Origin: Litchfieldia alkalitelluris
Lineage (GTDB): Bacteria; Bacillota; Bacilli; Bacillales; Salisediminibacteriaceae
DNA length: 64,000 nt
Assembly (NCBI RefSeq): GCF_002153425.1
Contig: NZ_KZ119600.1
Coordinates: 2,593,920 to 2,657,919 of the forward strand
Direction of reading: 5' to 3'
The notes under the pieces are model-generated. The model saw only the letters and a program-made list of their open reading frames with translations, did no database searches and had not been told where the DNA came from. Position 1 is the first letter of the stretch; every line of letters starts with the position of its first letter. Below, one piece after another: positions 1-9,074 of the stretch. Made by a program: the position numbers and the translations under genes.

Positions 1-21
1 TACCATCAACTTTAAAATCGT

Positions 22-140
22 GAGTGCCATGCGAGTGCCCATTTTAATAAATTTATTTGATACTAAAAATACTAGACGTCACAGAAACCTTATTATATAG
101 CACTTTATAGCATTCTATGACACTATTTATCACGGTCAAA
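22..140. repeat. 120-bp direct repeat, copy 1
   Basis: This block starts GAGTGCCATGCGAGTGCC and ends in GGTCAAA. It recurs with a few substitutions and indels at 6846-6965 in the same orientation. The second copy lies directly against a tRNA-Sec fragment, so the repeat probably belongs to the end of an integrated element. After GGTCAAA the two copies diverge completely. An open frame overlaps this copy from 117 but has no ribosome binding site and is not called. The rest of the first 500 bases shows no supported gene. Confidence 0.8.
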
Positions 141-500
141 TCTTTCGCATTACGGGGTACCTCAATTACATACCTACCGCCTTATTTAATACGAAGCATT
201 GAATTAAGGGAGCAGTTTGGCGATTCTCTTTCAATGATCATGTGGGAAACCGTTGATAAGGTTGGACATTCTTACTTTCCAAAACATAACAAGTCATGTT
301 GGAAGGGATGGCATCTGTCTTCACGTATACAAAGCTTGCACAAACAACGGAAACTAAGTAATCTAGCTAATTGTGAAATATCATTTTCTATTGAATAGTA
401 TATTTGTACTACGCAGTATATGGATCTATTGTTTTTTCGTCTTTCTTCTTCACTTTATTCTCCGAGAGAGTTGATAAAAGAGATTGTTTAACATTGTTAC

Positions 501-528
501 AACCTAATAAAAGAAGTTAGGTTTTTTA
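501..528 (+). terminator. Rho-independent terminator
   Basis: AACCTAA pairs with TTAGGTT across a nine-base loop and runs into TTTTTT. It ends a plus-strand transcript coming from the left, for which no convincing gene is visible in the window. Confidence 0.6.
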
Positions 529-605
529 TCTCCTAAACGGAACTCCTGAATATCCATTTTCTTTTCGCCTATTCTAATTAAATAGTCGTGAAAGGAGAAT
601 ATATA

Positions 606-770
606 ATGAATCTATATGATAAATGGGATATTGTTGAAGTAAAGTTAAAGTGTATCCGATTACTTAGTTTTTTAGAATATGATGAAATCTATACTAAAAA
701 ACATGCTGCAAAAGAACTGAGAGAAATCATAACAATGTTAGACGAAATGGACGAAGAATTGTGTTTATGA
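606..770 (+). CDS. Small hypothetical protein (54 aa)
   Basis: The start at 606 is chosen because AAAGGAG lies about eight bases upstream; an in-frame ATG at 588 has no such site. The product is charged and probably helical, with a C-terminal acidic stretch ending DEMDEELCL. It has no signal peptide or membrane segment, and I recognise no family. It sits between a terminator and a broken transposase in decayed accessory DNA, so it may be island cargo. Confidence 0.5.
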   Translation: MNLYDKWDIVEVKLKCIRLLSFLEYDEIYTKKHAAKELREIITMLDEMDEELCL

Positions 771-804
771 TAAAAAGCAAATTCCCATAATTTTATTGGG
801 GTAA

Positions 805-1566
805 TTATTAAGAAGCCTGTATCGTAGAATACGTTCTTTGGTAGATGATGATGCAAGAGTAGGTCGGAAAAGTAAATCCCAAAGTTTCTATGGATACAAG
901 ACTGAATTTGTCATGACAACAGAGGAGCGCATAATTACTTCTGTCCGAACAGCCGATGGTTCTTACATGGATGGTAACTATGCAAAAGAAATGTTAGAGG
1001 AGACAAAAGGTGCTGGAATTAAACTAGAAGAAGTGTTTGGAGATAAAGCTTATTTTAGAAAGTCCATTTTGGATGTGATAGAGGAAATAAAGGCAACGCC
1101 TTACGTACCAGTTAGCTCCTTAGTGTACAGAATCGTTGAAAGTAAATATACCTATAACAAAGATGCCGATGAGTGGCAGTGTGATCAAGGGAATAATACT
1201 GTAAACAAAAAGTATTTTTCAACAAATACAAAAAGTGGACAATTTCAAGGTTATAGATATTATTTTGAATTAAACCAATGTAAGGCATGTCCATTACATG
1301 ATGAATGTACTGGAAAAAGTGCTAGAAAAATTATGAAGGTTGGAAAAAATACAACCGAGTTCTATGAAATATCTCAATTTCAAAAATCAGAAGAGTTCAA
1401 AGAGAAATATAAGAAAAGAGCTTCGATTGAAGGGAAAAATGCAGAACTCAAAAGGTTTCATGGCCTATCTCGAGCCAAGGGGTATGGTCTATTAAGTGTG
1501 TCGAAACAATCAAAATTAGCTGTAATCGCAGTTAATTTAAAGAGAATAGCAGCACTGATATCATAA
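805..1566 (+). pseudogene. IS1182-family transposase, 5'-truncated
   Basis: The frame opens in mid-protein with SLVDDDARVGRKSKS and continues through FYGYKTEF, typical of the central DDE region of IS1182-type transposases. The zinc-like segment CKACPLHDEC and the C-terminal block with GKNAELKRFHGL follow. The N-terminal helix-turn-helix half is absent: the frame closes at a TAA at 802 and no upstream homology is visible. This is therefore the right-hand remnant of an insertion sequence. The family assignment rests on recalled motif order, not on a search. Confidence 0.8.
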
Positions 1567-1864
1567 AAAAAGAGAGAGGATACTAGCAATCCCCCCTCAC
1601 CTACCATATATATGGTAAAACTGACTTTTATAAAATTACTTTTGAGAATTTTTCTGTAATTACAGAAGGCGAAGAAATATAAATGGACTTTTTCACTAGT
1701 CTCGAACCGTCCCCGTTTGCCTCTATGTAACCAATTAAAACCCATTTAGTTTCCATTTCCCTCGAAGAAATCTGTTTATTTGTAATAATTATACAATAAT
1801 TGTTTTATTTTGGTAGTTTTCAATGTACAATTACTTTTATACTAATATATAGGAGAGATTAAAG
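1567..1864. other. Gene-free stretch, probable IS right end
   Basis: About 300 bases without a gene. The motif GAACCGTCCCCGTTTGC at 1704-1720 belongs to a dispersed repeat also seen at 56899, 57649 and 60516. The short palindrome ACCATATATATGGT lies near 1602. No terminal inverted repeat can be paired, because the left end of the insertion sequence is missing. Confidence 0.4.
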
Positions 1865-3033
1865 ATGAGAAAATTACAGACCGGAATTATTTTTGCAAAT
1901 TATTATTAGTAACTTCCTTTTTTACTTTTTTTGGCGAAAGTTCTGCGGAAAAAGATTTCACTACAGAGTACCTTGAAAGGTCAAATAGAGGTGTTAATCT
2001 ATATGAGGTACTTGCAAACAATTTGGAAAAAAACCCAAACTTTTCAGGTGTTTATATTGATGATAAAGGGTTTCTCAATTTAGGATTTAACGATAGAGTT
2101 CCTGAAAATAAGGCTGTCATTATGAATACAGTTAATACAGAGGATATTAAATTTTTCAAAGGTAGATATAGTATTAAAGAACTAAGAGATATAGAGGATA
2201 AATTTAATAAGAAGTGGGACATTCTTAGAGAGAAAGACATTGAAGTAATAGAAACTTATGTAAAAAATCAGGATAACATCTTTTATATAAGTGTTAATGA
2301 ACTCAATATAGAAAAAGAAAAAATAATATTGGAAATGGTTGGAGATCATCCAGCAGTAAAAGTTGTTGAAGGGTATTCTATTGAAGAAACAAATAGATAC
2401 AACCCCCATGACCCTCTTATAGGTGGTGTTAAAGTCTCACTTAATAGTAACGGTACAGGTACTAGTACATTAGGGTTTACAGCTGTCGACCGTGATGGAA
2501 AAGTTGGTTTTGTATCTCATGGACATGGTAGTTGGTATAATAATACGGGTGCTAATGTTTATCAACCAAGTGGCACAAGAGTTGGTTATATATTTAGAAA
2601 CCCGACTAGTAACCGTCAAAGTGATTCATCCTTTGTTCTCAGAGTAAATAACAGACAATTAAACGGAAGATTATATGGTTCTAGACCGATAAATGGTATA
2701 GTAAGACTTCGAAATCAGATTGAAGGTATGCATGTCACTCAACATGGAGTTGCTAGTGGCATAACTAATGGAAAAATTGATTGGATAGGGAGTGTAAAAA
2801 GTAATACCTATGGTACTCTCCCTAATCAAGTGAGAACTACTTATTATACAAAAATGGGAGACAGTGGTGCTGCAGTAACTAATAGATATTCCGATAATAA
2901 CGAGTGGTATATATACGGAATACATTGGGGTATGAGTACCAGTAGCAATTATATATCCTACTATAGTCCAATAGATGGTGTAATGGCAGATTTAAACCTA
3001 AGTAGACCTTTATATTTTTATGAGACTAGATAA
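1865..3033 (+). pseudogene. Secreted trypsin-like serine protease, frameshifted in the signal peptide
   Basis: The mature part resembles chymotrypsin-fold proteases of the alpha-lytic/streptogrisin type. The histidine lies in GFVSHGHG, the aspartate probably in QSDSSFVLRV and the serine in MGDSGAAV. About 130 residues of propeptide-like sequence precede this domain. An ATG at 1865 follows the site GGAGAG and encodes MRKLQTGIIF before stopping at TAG. Restoring one T in the TTTTT run near 1890 gives a continuous signal peptide (KLLLVTSFFTFF) joined in frame to the rest. This is either a single-base deletion or a sequencing error. Translation could also begin at a TTG at 2023, but that product would not be exported. 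Confidence 0.75.
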
Positions 3034-3360
3034 GACTGTTTTTAAAGAGTTTATATTCTAAGTTTTAATTGGTGGTTTGATAGCTATCGCGAAAAAACAT
3101 ATTGAACTTTAAATCGGTACTACGAAAAATGTATTTATAATATAGCGAAACAAAATTAATCAAAAGTATTAATACTCCTAAAGAGATGCAACGTTGCCGA
3201 TTTTAAGATTTGGAAAAGGTCGGGGATTTAAGGGCATTAGTAGTTACGATGTCCTTAAATTAATTATCTTTAGTTATTGTATAGACTCATGTCTTATAAT
3301 TTTAATAACTATTTGTAACACTGTAAGTTCTCTTATATTAATAATAAAGGGGAAATTATT
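3034..3360. other. Gene-free stretch between protease and lipoprotein
   Basis: AT-rich spacer of 327 bases with no supported gene. TATAAT at about 3294 lies upstream of the lipoprotein gene and may be its -10 box, but no good -35 box stands at the right distance. Confidence 0.3.
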
Positions 3361-3708
3361 ATGAAGCTGAACAATTTTTTATTACTTTTATCACTAATGT
3401 TTCTTGCAGGTTGTGGAACAATAAATGGATCAGATGAAGAGATTTTAAGTGGAACAGTTGTAGAGACTTTCACCTATGGGAATATGAATTTAACTATTGA
3501 GGGTGATTTTTCAAAGATTGGTATACAAAGTAATCTATTAGTACTTATTGTTACAGAAGCTGATATTTTTGACCAAAGCGGTAAAATAATCAATCTAGAA
3601 TCTGTGAGTGTTGGAGATACAATTGAGGCTGTCCTTCCAGATGACAGTATAATACTTACTGAGGACCCACCACTAATAGCTGTTGAAAAACTAACAATTA
3701 TAGATTAG
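3361..3708 (+). CDS. Putative lipoprotein (115 aa)
   Basis: The start at 3361 follows AAAGGGGAAATTATT. The N-terminus is a classic lipoprotein signal, with lysine, a hydrophobic core and the lipobox FLAGC around residue 18. The remainder looks like a small beta-barrel carrying repeated threonine/valine strands and ends VEKLTIID. Its size and the way it treats a short extracellular domain recall the DUF3221/YobA-like lipoproteins, but that is only an impression. It is monocistronic. Confidence 0.7.
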   Translation: MKLNNFLLLLSLMFLAGCGTINGSDEEILSGTVVETFTYGNMNLTIEGDFSKIGIQSNLLVLIVTEADIFDQSGKIINLESVSVGDTIEAVLPDDSIILTEDPPLIAVEKLTIID

Positions 3709-3740
3709 TTAATTCGGCGTGCGGCAAATGGGATGTTGTT

Positions 3741-3926
3741 CTAACGGACACCAGAGACCCTTACTCCCTTAATTTCTTCGGTTCTACTAACTTAACGGAC
3801 TCAGATGACCTTTAGCCACTAAAACCGAGGCTGATCCACCGCTTTCTGGCGTGTAAGCGTCATCTGAGTCCCTTAACTGCACAAAAATAGTGTTTTACAT
3901 ACAATTAGAGTCTCCTGAGTCCGTTA
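3741..3926. repeat. Cluster of GGACNCAGNNGACC motifs forming nested inverted repeats
   Basis: A perfect 13-base inverted pair, GGACTCAGATGAC at 3797-3809 and GTCATCTGAGTCC at 3859-3871, encloses 49 bases. It is flanked outside by weaker versions, CTAACGGACACCAGAGACC at 3741 and GAGTCTCCTGAGTCCGTTA at 3908, again inverted to each other. The arrangement could fold into a cruciform or a long RNA hairpin. No gene lies between 3709 and 4378. Confidence 0.7.
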
Positions 3927-4174
3927 CATATTCTGCAGCAGCTCTATGAACTTCCCACCGCTTCTTTACTTCTAAACTTACTTATCTGACTATAACTTAC
4001 CACCTAAATAGCATCCCCTGTGTTTGAATCACATTTAATAAAGTATTCTAGTGTTCACTCTATATCATTTCAAATACGCTGTCCTTACGGACTGTTTATT
4101 AGTTAACGTACTTGCGCTATGCCTTTGAATCCATCACAGACAGCTTTCTTTTTATTAATTCGTTATTATACCTC

Positions 4175-4222
4175 AAAACCAGTAAGAACTACTTTTCGTA
4201 GTTTCTTACTGGTTTTATTTTT
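4175..4222 (+). terminator. Rho-independent terminator
   Basis: AAAACCAGTAAGAACTAC pairs, with one bulge, with GTAGTTTCTTACTGGTTTT over a five-base loop, followed by ATTTTT. It is well placed to end plus-strand transcription from the lipoprotein region before the permease pseudogene. Confidence 0.75.
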
Positions 4223-4378
4223 AAATGTATTGTCCTGCCCAATTCCTCTGATTACTAATATTTCAATTTATCCATCGATCAAAGTACGTTTAAAAGTTAA
4301 AGTGCGTAACCTAATCTAAATAAGACAATTTTATTAATCGAGCTTAATTATTAATTTTTACACCATGAGGTGATCACA

Positions 4379-5648
4379 TTGGCTGAAGATATGAATGTTT
4401 CAAAAGGAAAACTACAGAGGGATCTAGGCCTTCTAGATGCAGTGGGGATTGGAGTAGGTGCTGTCATAGGTGCCGGTATTTTTGTCGTAACGGGAGTTGC
4501 TGCTGGCGTTGCTGGTCCTGCCTTTTTAATTGGTTTACTAATCGCTGGTTTCGCAGCTACATGTAATGGCTTAAGCTTGCCCAATTAGCTTCTGTCTATC
4601 CTCAATCAGGCGGTACCTACGAGTATGGTTACCAGGTGCTATCTCCCTGGTTGGGATTTAGCGCTGGGTGGATGTTCTTAGCGAGTAAAATATCTGCCGG
4701 TGGAGTTGTTGCCATTGGCTTCGGAAGTTATCTATCACAATTACTTCCCATGATTCCTGAAAAAGCAGGTGCTATTGGTGCGGCCTTGTTATTAACGGCC
4801 GCTAATTATTTTGGAATAAAAAAGGTAGGTAAAATAAACTTATTTATTGTGGGAGTGACCTTTCTCTCTTTATTATATTTCATTATATCAGGCATACCAT
4901 CCTTCGATATTGCTAATTTAACCCCCTTTGCGCCAACCGGGTTTTTCGGAGTCGCTGAATCCGCAGCTTTATTGTTTTTTGCTTTTACAGGTTATGCACG
5001 GATTACTACTCTAGGAGAAGAAGTGAAAAATCCAAGAAAAACAATTCCAAAAGCCGTAATAGCGACATTAACATTATCGGTACTTTTATACTCTCCATTG
5101 CTCTAGTCGCAGCTGGAGGAGTTGGCTCAGAAGCATTAAGTGAAACTTCCTCTCCTCTTAGTGTTGCAGCTTCACAGTTCACTTTTCCAGGTGTCGTTTT
5201 TATCATCGCTCTAGGAGCTACAACGGCGATGCTTGGAGTATTATTAAGTCAAATCATTGGAATTAGCCGGATGATGTTTGCCATGTCAAGAAAAAATGAT
5301 TTTCCAACTTTTCTTAGCAACATTCATCCAAAATATAATGTCCCTCATATTGGGATACTTTTAAGTGGATTTATCATCGTTTTACTTAGTATATTTGGAA
5401 CGCTCGAGTTTATCGTTTCCGCTGCTTCCTTTACTATTCTTTTGTATTATAGTATTGCTAACCTCGCAGCAATGAAAATGAAAGAAGAAGATAAACTTTA
5501 TCCAAACTGGATTCCTATTCTTGGCTTAATTACATGTCTATCAATGGCTGTATCTCTTGAATTCATGACAATTATTTCTGGAATTTCATTACTTGTCGCT
5601 GGCTTTGCACTTAGGTGGGGTGTTCAAAAGCTTTCTATCCGTTCTTAA
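4379..5648 (+). pseudogene. APC-family amino acid permease with two frameshifts
   Basis: Three consecutive open pieces together make one cationic amino-acid transporter-like permease of the YfnA type. The first piece starts at TTG 4379 after GAGGTG and carries GLLDAVGIGVGAVIGAG. It breaks at about 4575-4582, where the frame should continue AQLASVYPQSGGTYEYG. The second piece breaks at about 5095-5105, where it should continue IALVAAGGVGSE. The third runs to 5648. Each break is explained by one missing base. About twelve membrane segments are expected in the intact family. The gene is non-functional if the sequence is correct. Confidence 0.85.
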
Positions 5649-5701
5649 ATGGAGACAAGTTGCATACTCTCTTACAAATTCATTTTAAGGGGGGATCCAA
5701 T

Positions 5702-6088
5702 TTGTATCCATTATTACTGATCAGGATTGCCGTAGGGACTGTGTTCTTTTTTGAAGGTATATTTAAATGGATTCAGCCTGAACTAGGTGTACTTAGATTT
5801 CAATCCATTGGTTTTCCATTTCCTGAAATATTTGCGTTGTTCATAGGTACAGTAGAGATTGTGTTCGGTTCACTACTGTTAATCAATCATCAAGTTAAAT
5901 ATGCAGTGGCTCCCCTTTTCTGTATTTCACTAGGTGCTATAATTACTACAAAAATACCGATTTTCTTTGAATTCGGCTTTATTAAAGTTTTCCATGAAGG
6001 GAGATTAGACTTTGTTTTATTAATGGCTACTTTATTCCTCTGGATGAAACAAAGTAAAATTACAAAGAAGTTTCCGTTGCCTACTTAG
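5702..6088 (+). CDS. DoxX-like membrane protein (128 aa)
   Basis: A four-helix membrane protein. The start is set at TTG 5702 because AAGGGGGG lies seven bases upstream; an earlier in-frame ATG at 5615 lies inside the permease reading frame. It begins LYPLLLIRIAVGTVFFFEG and carries the G-x-x-F/E-x-x-x-K pattern of the DoxX/MauE superfamily (FFEGIFKW). It closely follows the permease remnant, possibly in the same transcript. Its function is not known. Confidence 0.7.
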   Translation: MYPLLLIRIAVGTVFFFEGIFKWIQPELGVLRFQSIGFPFPEIFALFIGTVEIVFGSLLLINHQVKYAVAPLFCISLGAIITTKIPIFFEFGFIKVFHEGRLDFVLLMATLFLWMKQSKITKKFPLPT

Positions 6089-6845
6089 GGTACTTTCATA
6101 AATAAAATGTAAAGACTGAAAGGACTATACCGTAGTTTCTAGTATTTTCTGTGGAACTCTATATCAAGTGACAGAATGCTTATAATTGCTTTTAGAAAGA
6201 GTTAAGACATTTATTTGAAAATAATATTAAAATGCCATTTATATCAACAAGCACTACAATACATTCTTTTCAAGTATAGAGAGGTTACTTATTCCACAAT
6301 ACCACTTTTGACCTGGTTACTGATCTATCCGCATAAAGAAAAGTCAAATCATGGTTAAATACATTCTTAAAAAAAAGAAATCCCTGTTGCGCAGTATAAC
6401 GTCTACTACGTAATACAAGTAGTTTGTCTGGACCATTTGCAGAAGACTACACCTTATTGAAAATGAATCAAATTTCTATAGCACTTTTCCTTCTCCAAGA
6501 TATGCGTTAATATCTTTCAACAAGGAGGATTGCAGCGGTAAAACAGTCTGTGGTAAAAAGTATGTAATTCTTTAGTAAACCTTTTGTCAATAGGTGGTAA
6601 CTGTTATGTCAGAAGTGGTACATTTTAATAACTGTAATCACTTCAACTTTCAAAAGCTCTCTTTAACATAGTCAATTATACGTTGTATTTATTTCGTCTT
6701 TAATCCCTGTTGATATCCGTAAAATCACCTTTAATTTTTCCATCTCCATACTAGTTAAATAGGATAAAAATACGTGTACCCTTTCGTTAAAACGAATATA
6801 TAACTTCAAAAAAAATAACCCAATTCTACAAGGATTATTTCTAAA
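6089..6845. other. 750-bp stretch without a supported gene
   Basis: AT-rich DNA between the DoxX gene and the second 120-bp repeat. A 64-codon frame on the minus strand (6672-6866) lacks a ribosome binding site and overlaps the repeat. I see no RNA gene or clear terminator. It reads as decayed sequence at the edge of the accessory region. Confidence 0.4.
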
Positions 6846-6965
6846 GAGTGCCATGCGAGTGCCCATTTTAAATAAATTATATGATACTAAAAAATACTAT
6901 ACGTCACAGAAACCTTATTATATAGCACTTTAAAGCATTATATGACACTATATATAACGGTCAAA
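6846..6965. repeat. 120-bp direct repeat, copy 2
   Basis: Matches 22-140 in the same orientation, from GAGTGCCATGCGAGTGCC to GGTCAAA. Five bases after it ends, the tRNA-Sec fragment begins. The two copies bound 6.8 kb of cargo and could recombine. Confidence 0.8.
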
Positions 6966-6970
6966 CCATA

Positions 6971-7035
6971 ACTTCAAAACCTTCAGGGAGGCGCGTGTCG
7001 TCTCCGGTGGGTTCGATTCCCACACGGTCCCGCCA
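6971..7035 (+). tRNA. selC: 3' half of a selenocysteine tRNA (tRNA-Sec, UCA)
   Basis: The fragment starts in the anticodon loop CTTCAAA (6972-6978, anticodon TCA). Next comes a long variable arm in which GGAGGC pairs with GTCTCC. Then follow the T arm GTGGG-TTCGATT-CCCAC and the 3' acceptor strand ACGGTCCC, discriminator G and encoded CCA. Eight acceptor bases plus a five-base-pair T stem is the arrangement unique to bacterial tRNA-Sec; ordinary tRNAs have seven. The bases before 6971 cannot pair with the anticodon stem strand, and no GGGACCGT 5' acceptor strand is seen upstream. The gene is therefore split at the anticodon loop, a usual crossover site for tyrosine integrases. An intact copy may be regenerated left of the window. 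Confidence 0.85.
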
Positions 7036-7161
7036 AACCTATACATACCAAGATTTATTTCTTTCAGATCGTAAATCGTTTCAATAAACTAATAGATAAT
7101 AAAAAATCCTTGGTAAATGTCATAAAGACATTAACAAGGTTTTTTCATTGAAGAGACTTAT

Positions 7162-8094
7162 CTATAAAAACTGCATTACTAAATTTACTACTACAGGGCC
7201 AAGAAGAACTATAAATAAGGTTGGAAAAATAAATAGAACCATCGGAATGAGCATTTTTACTGGTGCCTTCATCGCCTGTTCTTTTGCACTGAATCGTTGC
7301 TTTTCTCTGATTCGTTGTGTTTGTGTTCTCAATACTTTACTTATTCCCAGGCCCATTTGATCCGCTTGAATAAGAGAGCTCATGACACTTTTAAAAAACT
7401 CTGATGGGACACGGTCTCTTAGTTCCTTAAAAGCTTCCTTTCTTGATTTTCCTAGCTTCATATCCTCTAAAGCAGATAAAAATTCCTTTGATAATGGTGA
7501 ATCCATTTGACTACAGACTTTTTTTAACGCACTGTCCAAACCCATTCCCGCTTCAATGGAGACATTCAACATATCAAAAAAATCAGGCATCCCTTTTTCA
7601 ATTAGTTTTGTCCGTTGTTTACTCTTTGCCGATAAATAATAATTCATATAACCGTATACAAAAACAGCTACAAAACCGGCTAACGTAATGATTTTAACCG
7701 TTTCCTCCGACGTTGGTGCAAACAAAATCATAAATAATAAAAATATACTAACAGGCAAGGTCATTTGTAATAAAATAAAATCTCCAGCCCCTAAACGTAA
7801 CGGTTGCCCTGCTGCTTGAAGCTTTTTTTCGATTTCATTCATCTTATGTTTTGGCATTTTTCCTAATACAAACTGACGTGCTTTTATAACCAATGGTTGA
7901 AACAGGCGAATATATAGAGACTTATTCTCTAGTACCTCTTTTGAGTCTGACAGATTTTGTTGTTTTTGCGTCGATAAAAAAGGTGCTATTCTTTTCCCAA
8001 TCTCTATTCTATTTTTATATATTCGCATGAGTAGGAGTAAGCCAATAGAAGTAAAAAAGATGAACGAACATATCCATAAACTAAATAGTACCAT
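7162..8094 (-). CDS. tadC: Tad pilus inner-membrane platform protein TadC
   Basis: A type II secretion F-domain protein that, with TadB, forms the membrane platform on which Flp pilin subunits are assembled. The start ATG at 8094 (MVLFSLWICSF) follows GAGGTG; longer frames overlap tadB. An N-terminal membrane helix is followed by a linker, then the GspF-type domain with EAGMGLDSAL and QADQMGLGISKVLRTQ, and a C-terminal helix ending VVVNLVMQFL. It is the last gene of the operon. Confidence 0.9.
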   Translation of the reverse strand: MVLFSLWICSFIFFTSIGLLLLMRIYKNRIEIGKRIAPFLSTQKQQNLSDSKEVLENKSLYIRLFQPLVIKARQFVLGKMPKHKMNEIEKKLQAAGQPLRLGAGDFILLQMTLPVSIFLLFMILFAPTSEETVKIITLAGFVAVFVYGYMNYYLSAKSKQRTKLIEKGMPDFFDMLNVSIEAGMGLDSALKKVCSQMDSPLSKEFLSALEDMKLGKSRKEAFKELRDRVPSEFFKSVMSSLIQADQMGLGISKVLRTQTQRIREKQRFSAKEQAMKAPVKMLIPMVLFIFPTLFIVLLGPVVVNLVMQFL

Positions 8095-8098
8095 TTTT

Positions 8099-9073
8099 TT
8101 ACACCTCGATTGTGACAACCTTTTGTATGAAAATCCAGCCTAACAGCCCTGAACAAGATCCGCCTGCTAACAACACCCAACCTAAAGGATGTGAGAACAT
8201 TGGTGTAAAATAATCAGGATTCATAACATTTAATAGCAACCCTAAAACAACAGGTAATAATGTAATTACCAACGCAGACATTCTCCCCTGGGATGTGAGT
8301 GCTTTTAACTCGTCCTTTAATCTGACTCTGTCTGATATCGTATCTTGTATCGTTTCTAAAATAGTTGCAAGATTACCGCCTGTTGAACGTTGAATTAATA
8401 CAGCATTAACTACTATTTCTAAATCTTTATTCGGCAACCGTTGTAACAGATTCTGAAAAGATGTTTCTGTCGGAATTCCCAAGTTTATTTCTTTAATGGT
8501 CCGTTGAAACTCAATTCCTATCGGGTCAGGAAGTTCTTTTGAAACAAGTTGCATCGCTTGCATAAAGCTAAATCCCGATTTCATTGCACTTGCCATTGTT
8601 TCTAATGCTTGTGGTAATTGTGAAGCAGATGCTGCTATTCTCGTTTCTTTCTTCCTTTTCACATAAAAATTGGGTAGGATCCACCCAATTAAACTAATAA
8701 CTATAGATACTGTTAATGAAACGCCAATGATCATTAAAAATATAAAGGCAACTCCAAATATTATAATCCTTATGGCAATAAACTCTTCTACCTTTAAAGG
8801 AAGTCCCGCACTTTCTAATTCTAGCCCTAACTTACTTCTCTTTTGTTCTGATGTTTTTATATTTTTTGAGAAATGCTCAAAGGTATTTTTAAACATAGAA
8901 TTTTTCGCTATTTTCGTTGGAACCACATTCTGTTTTGTGACAGAAATCGTTCCATGCTGTGGAAAAAACTTTTCAATTCGTTTCTTTACATTTTGTTTCT
9001 TCCTAAGAAAATATAGGGACGTGAAGGCGAAACTAAGTGTTGAAAGTATAAAAATGACTGCAATCATCGCCAT
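8099..9073 (-). CDS. tadB: Tad pilus inner-membrane platform protein TadB
   Basis: The partner of TadC. The start ATG at 9073 (MAMIAVIFIL) is picked because GGAGG from the end of tadA stands five bases before it, and the tadA stop TAA is separated by only one base, so the genes are translationally coupled. The GspF-type domain carries MASAMKSGFSFMQAM and QRSTGGNLATIL. Predicted membrane helices lie at the N-terminus, near residue 100-140 and at the C-terminus. Confidence 0.9.
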   Translation of the reverse strand: MAMIAVIFILSTLSFAFTSLYFLRKKQNVKKRIEKFFPQHGTISVTKQNVVPTKIAKNSMFKNTFEHFSKNIKTSEQKRSKLGLELESAGLPLKVEEFIAIRIIIFGVAFIFLMIIGVSLTVSIVISLIGWILPNFYVKRKKETRIAASASQLPQALETMASAMKSGFSFMQAMQLVSKELPDPIGIEFQRTIKEINLGIPTETSFQNLLQRLPNKDLEIVVNAVLIQRSTGGNLATILETIQDTISDRVRLKDELKALTSQGRMSALVITLLPVVLGLLLNVMNPDYFTPMFSHPLGWVLLAGGSCSGLLGWIFIQKVVTIEV

Positions 9074-9074
9074 A

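Noticed and set aside
117-398. 93-codon frame at the left edge
   Set aside because: It overlaps the direct repeat, lacks a ribosome binding site and resembles no family I know.
4119-4319. 66-codon plus-strand frame
   Set aside because: It runs straight through the intrinsic terminator at 4175-4222 and has no start signal.
6672-6866. 64-codon minus-strand frame
   Set aside because: It begins inside the 120-bp repeat, lacks a ribosome binding site and has no recognisable motif.
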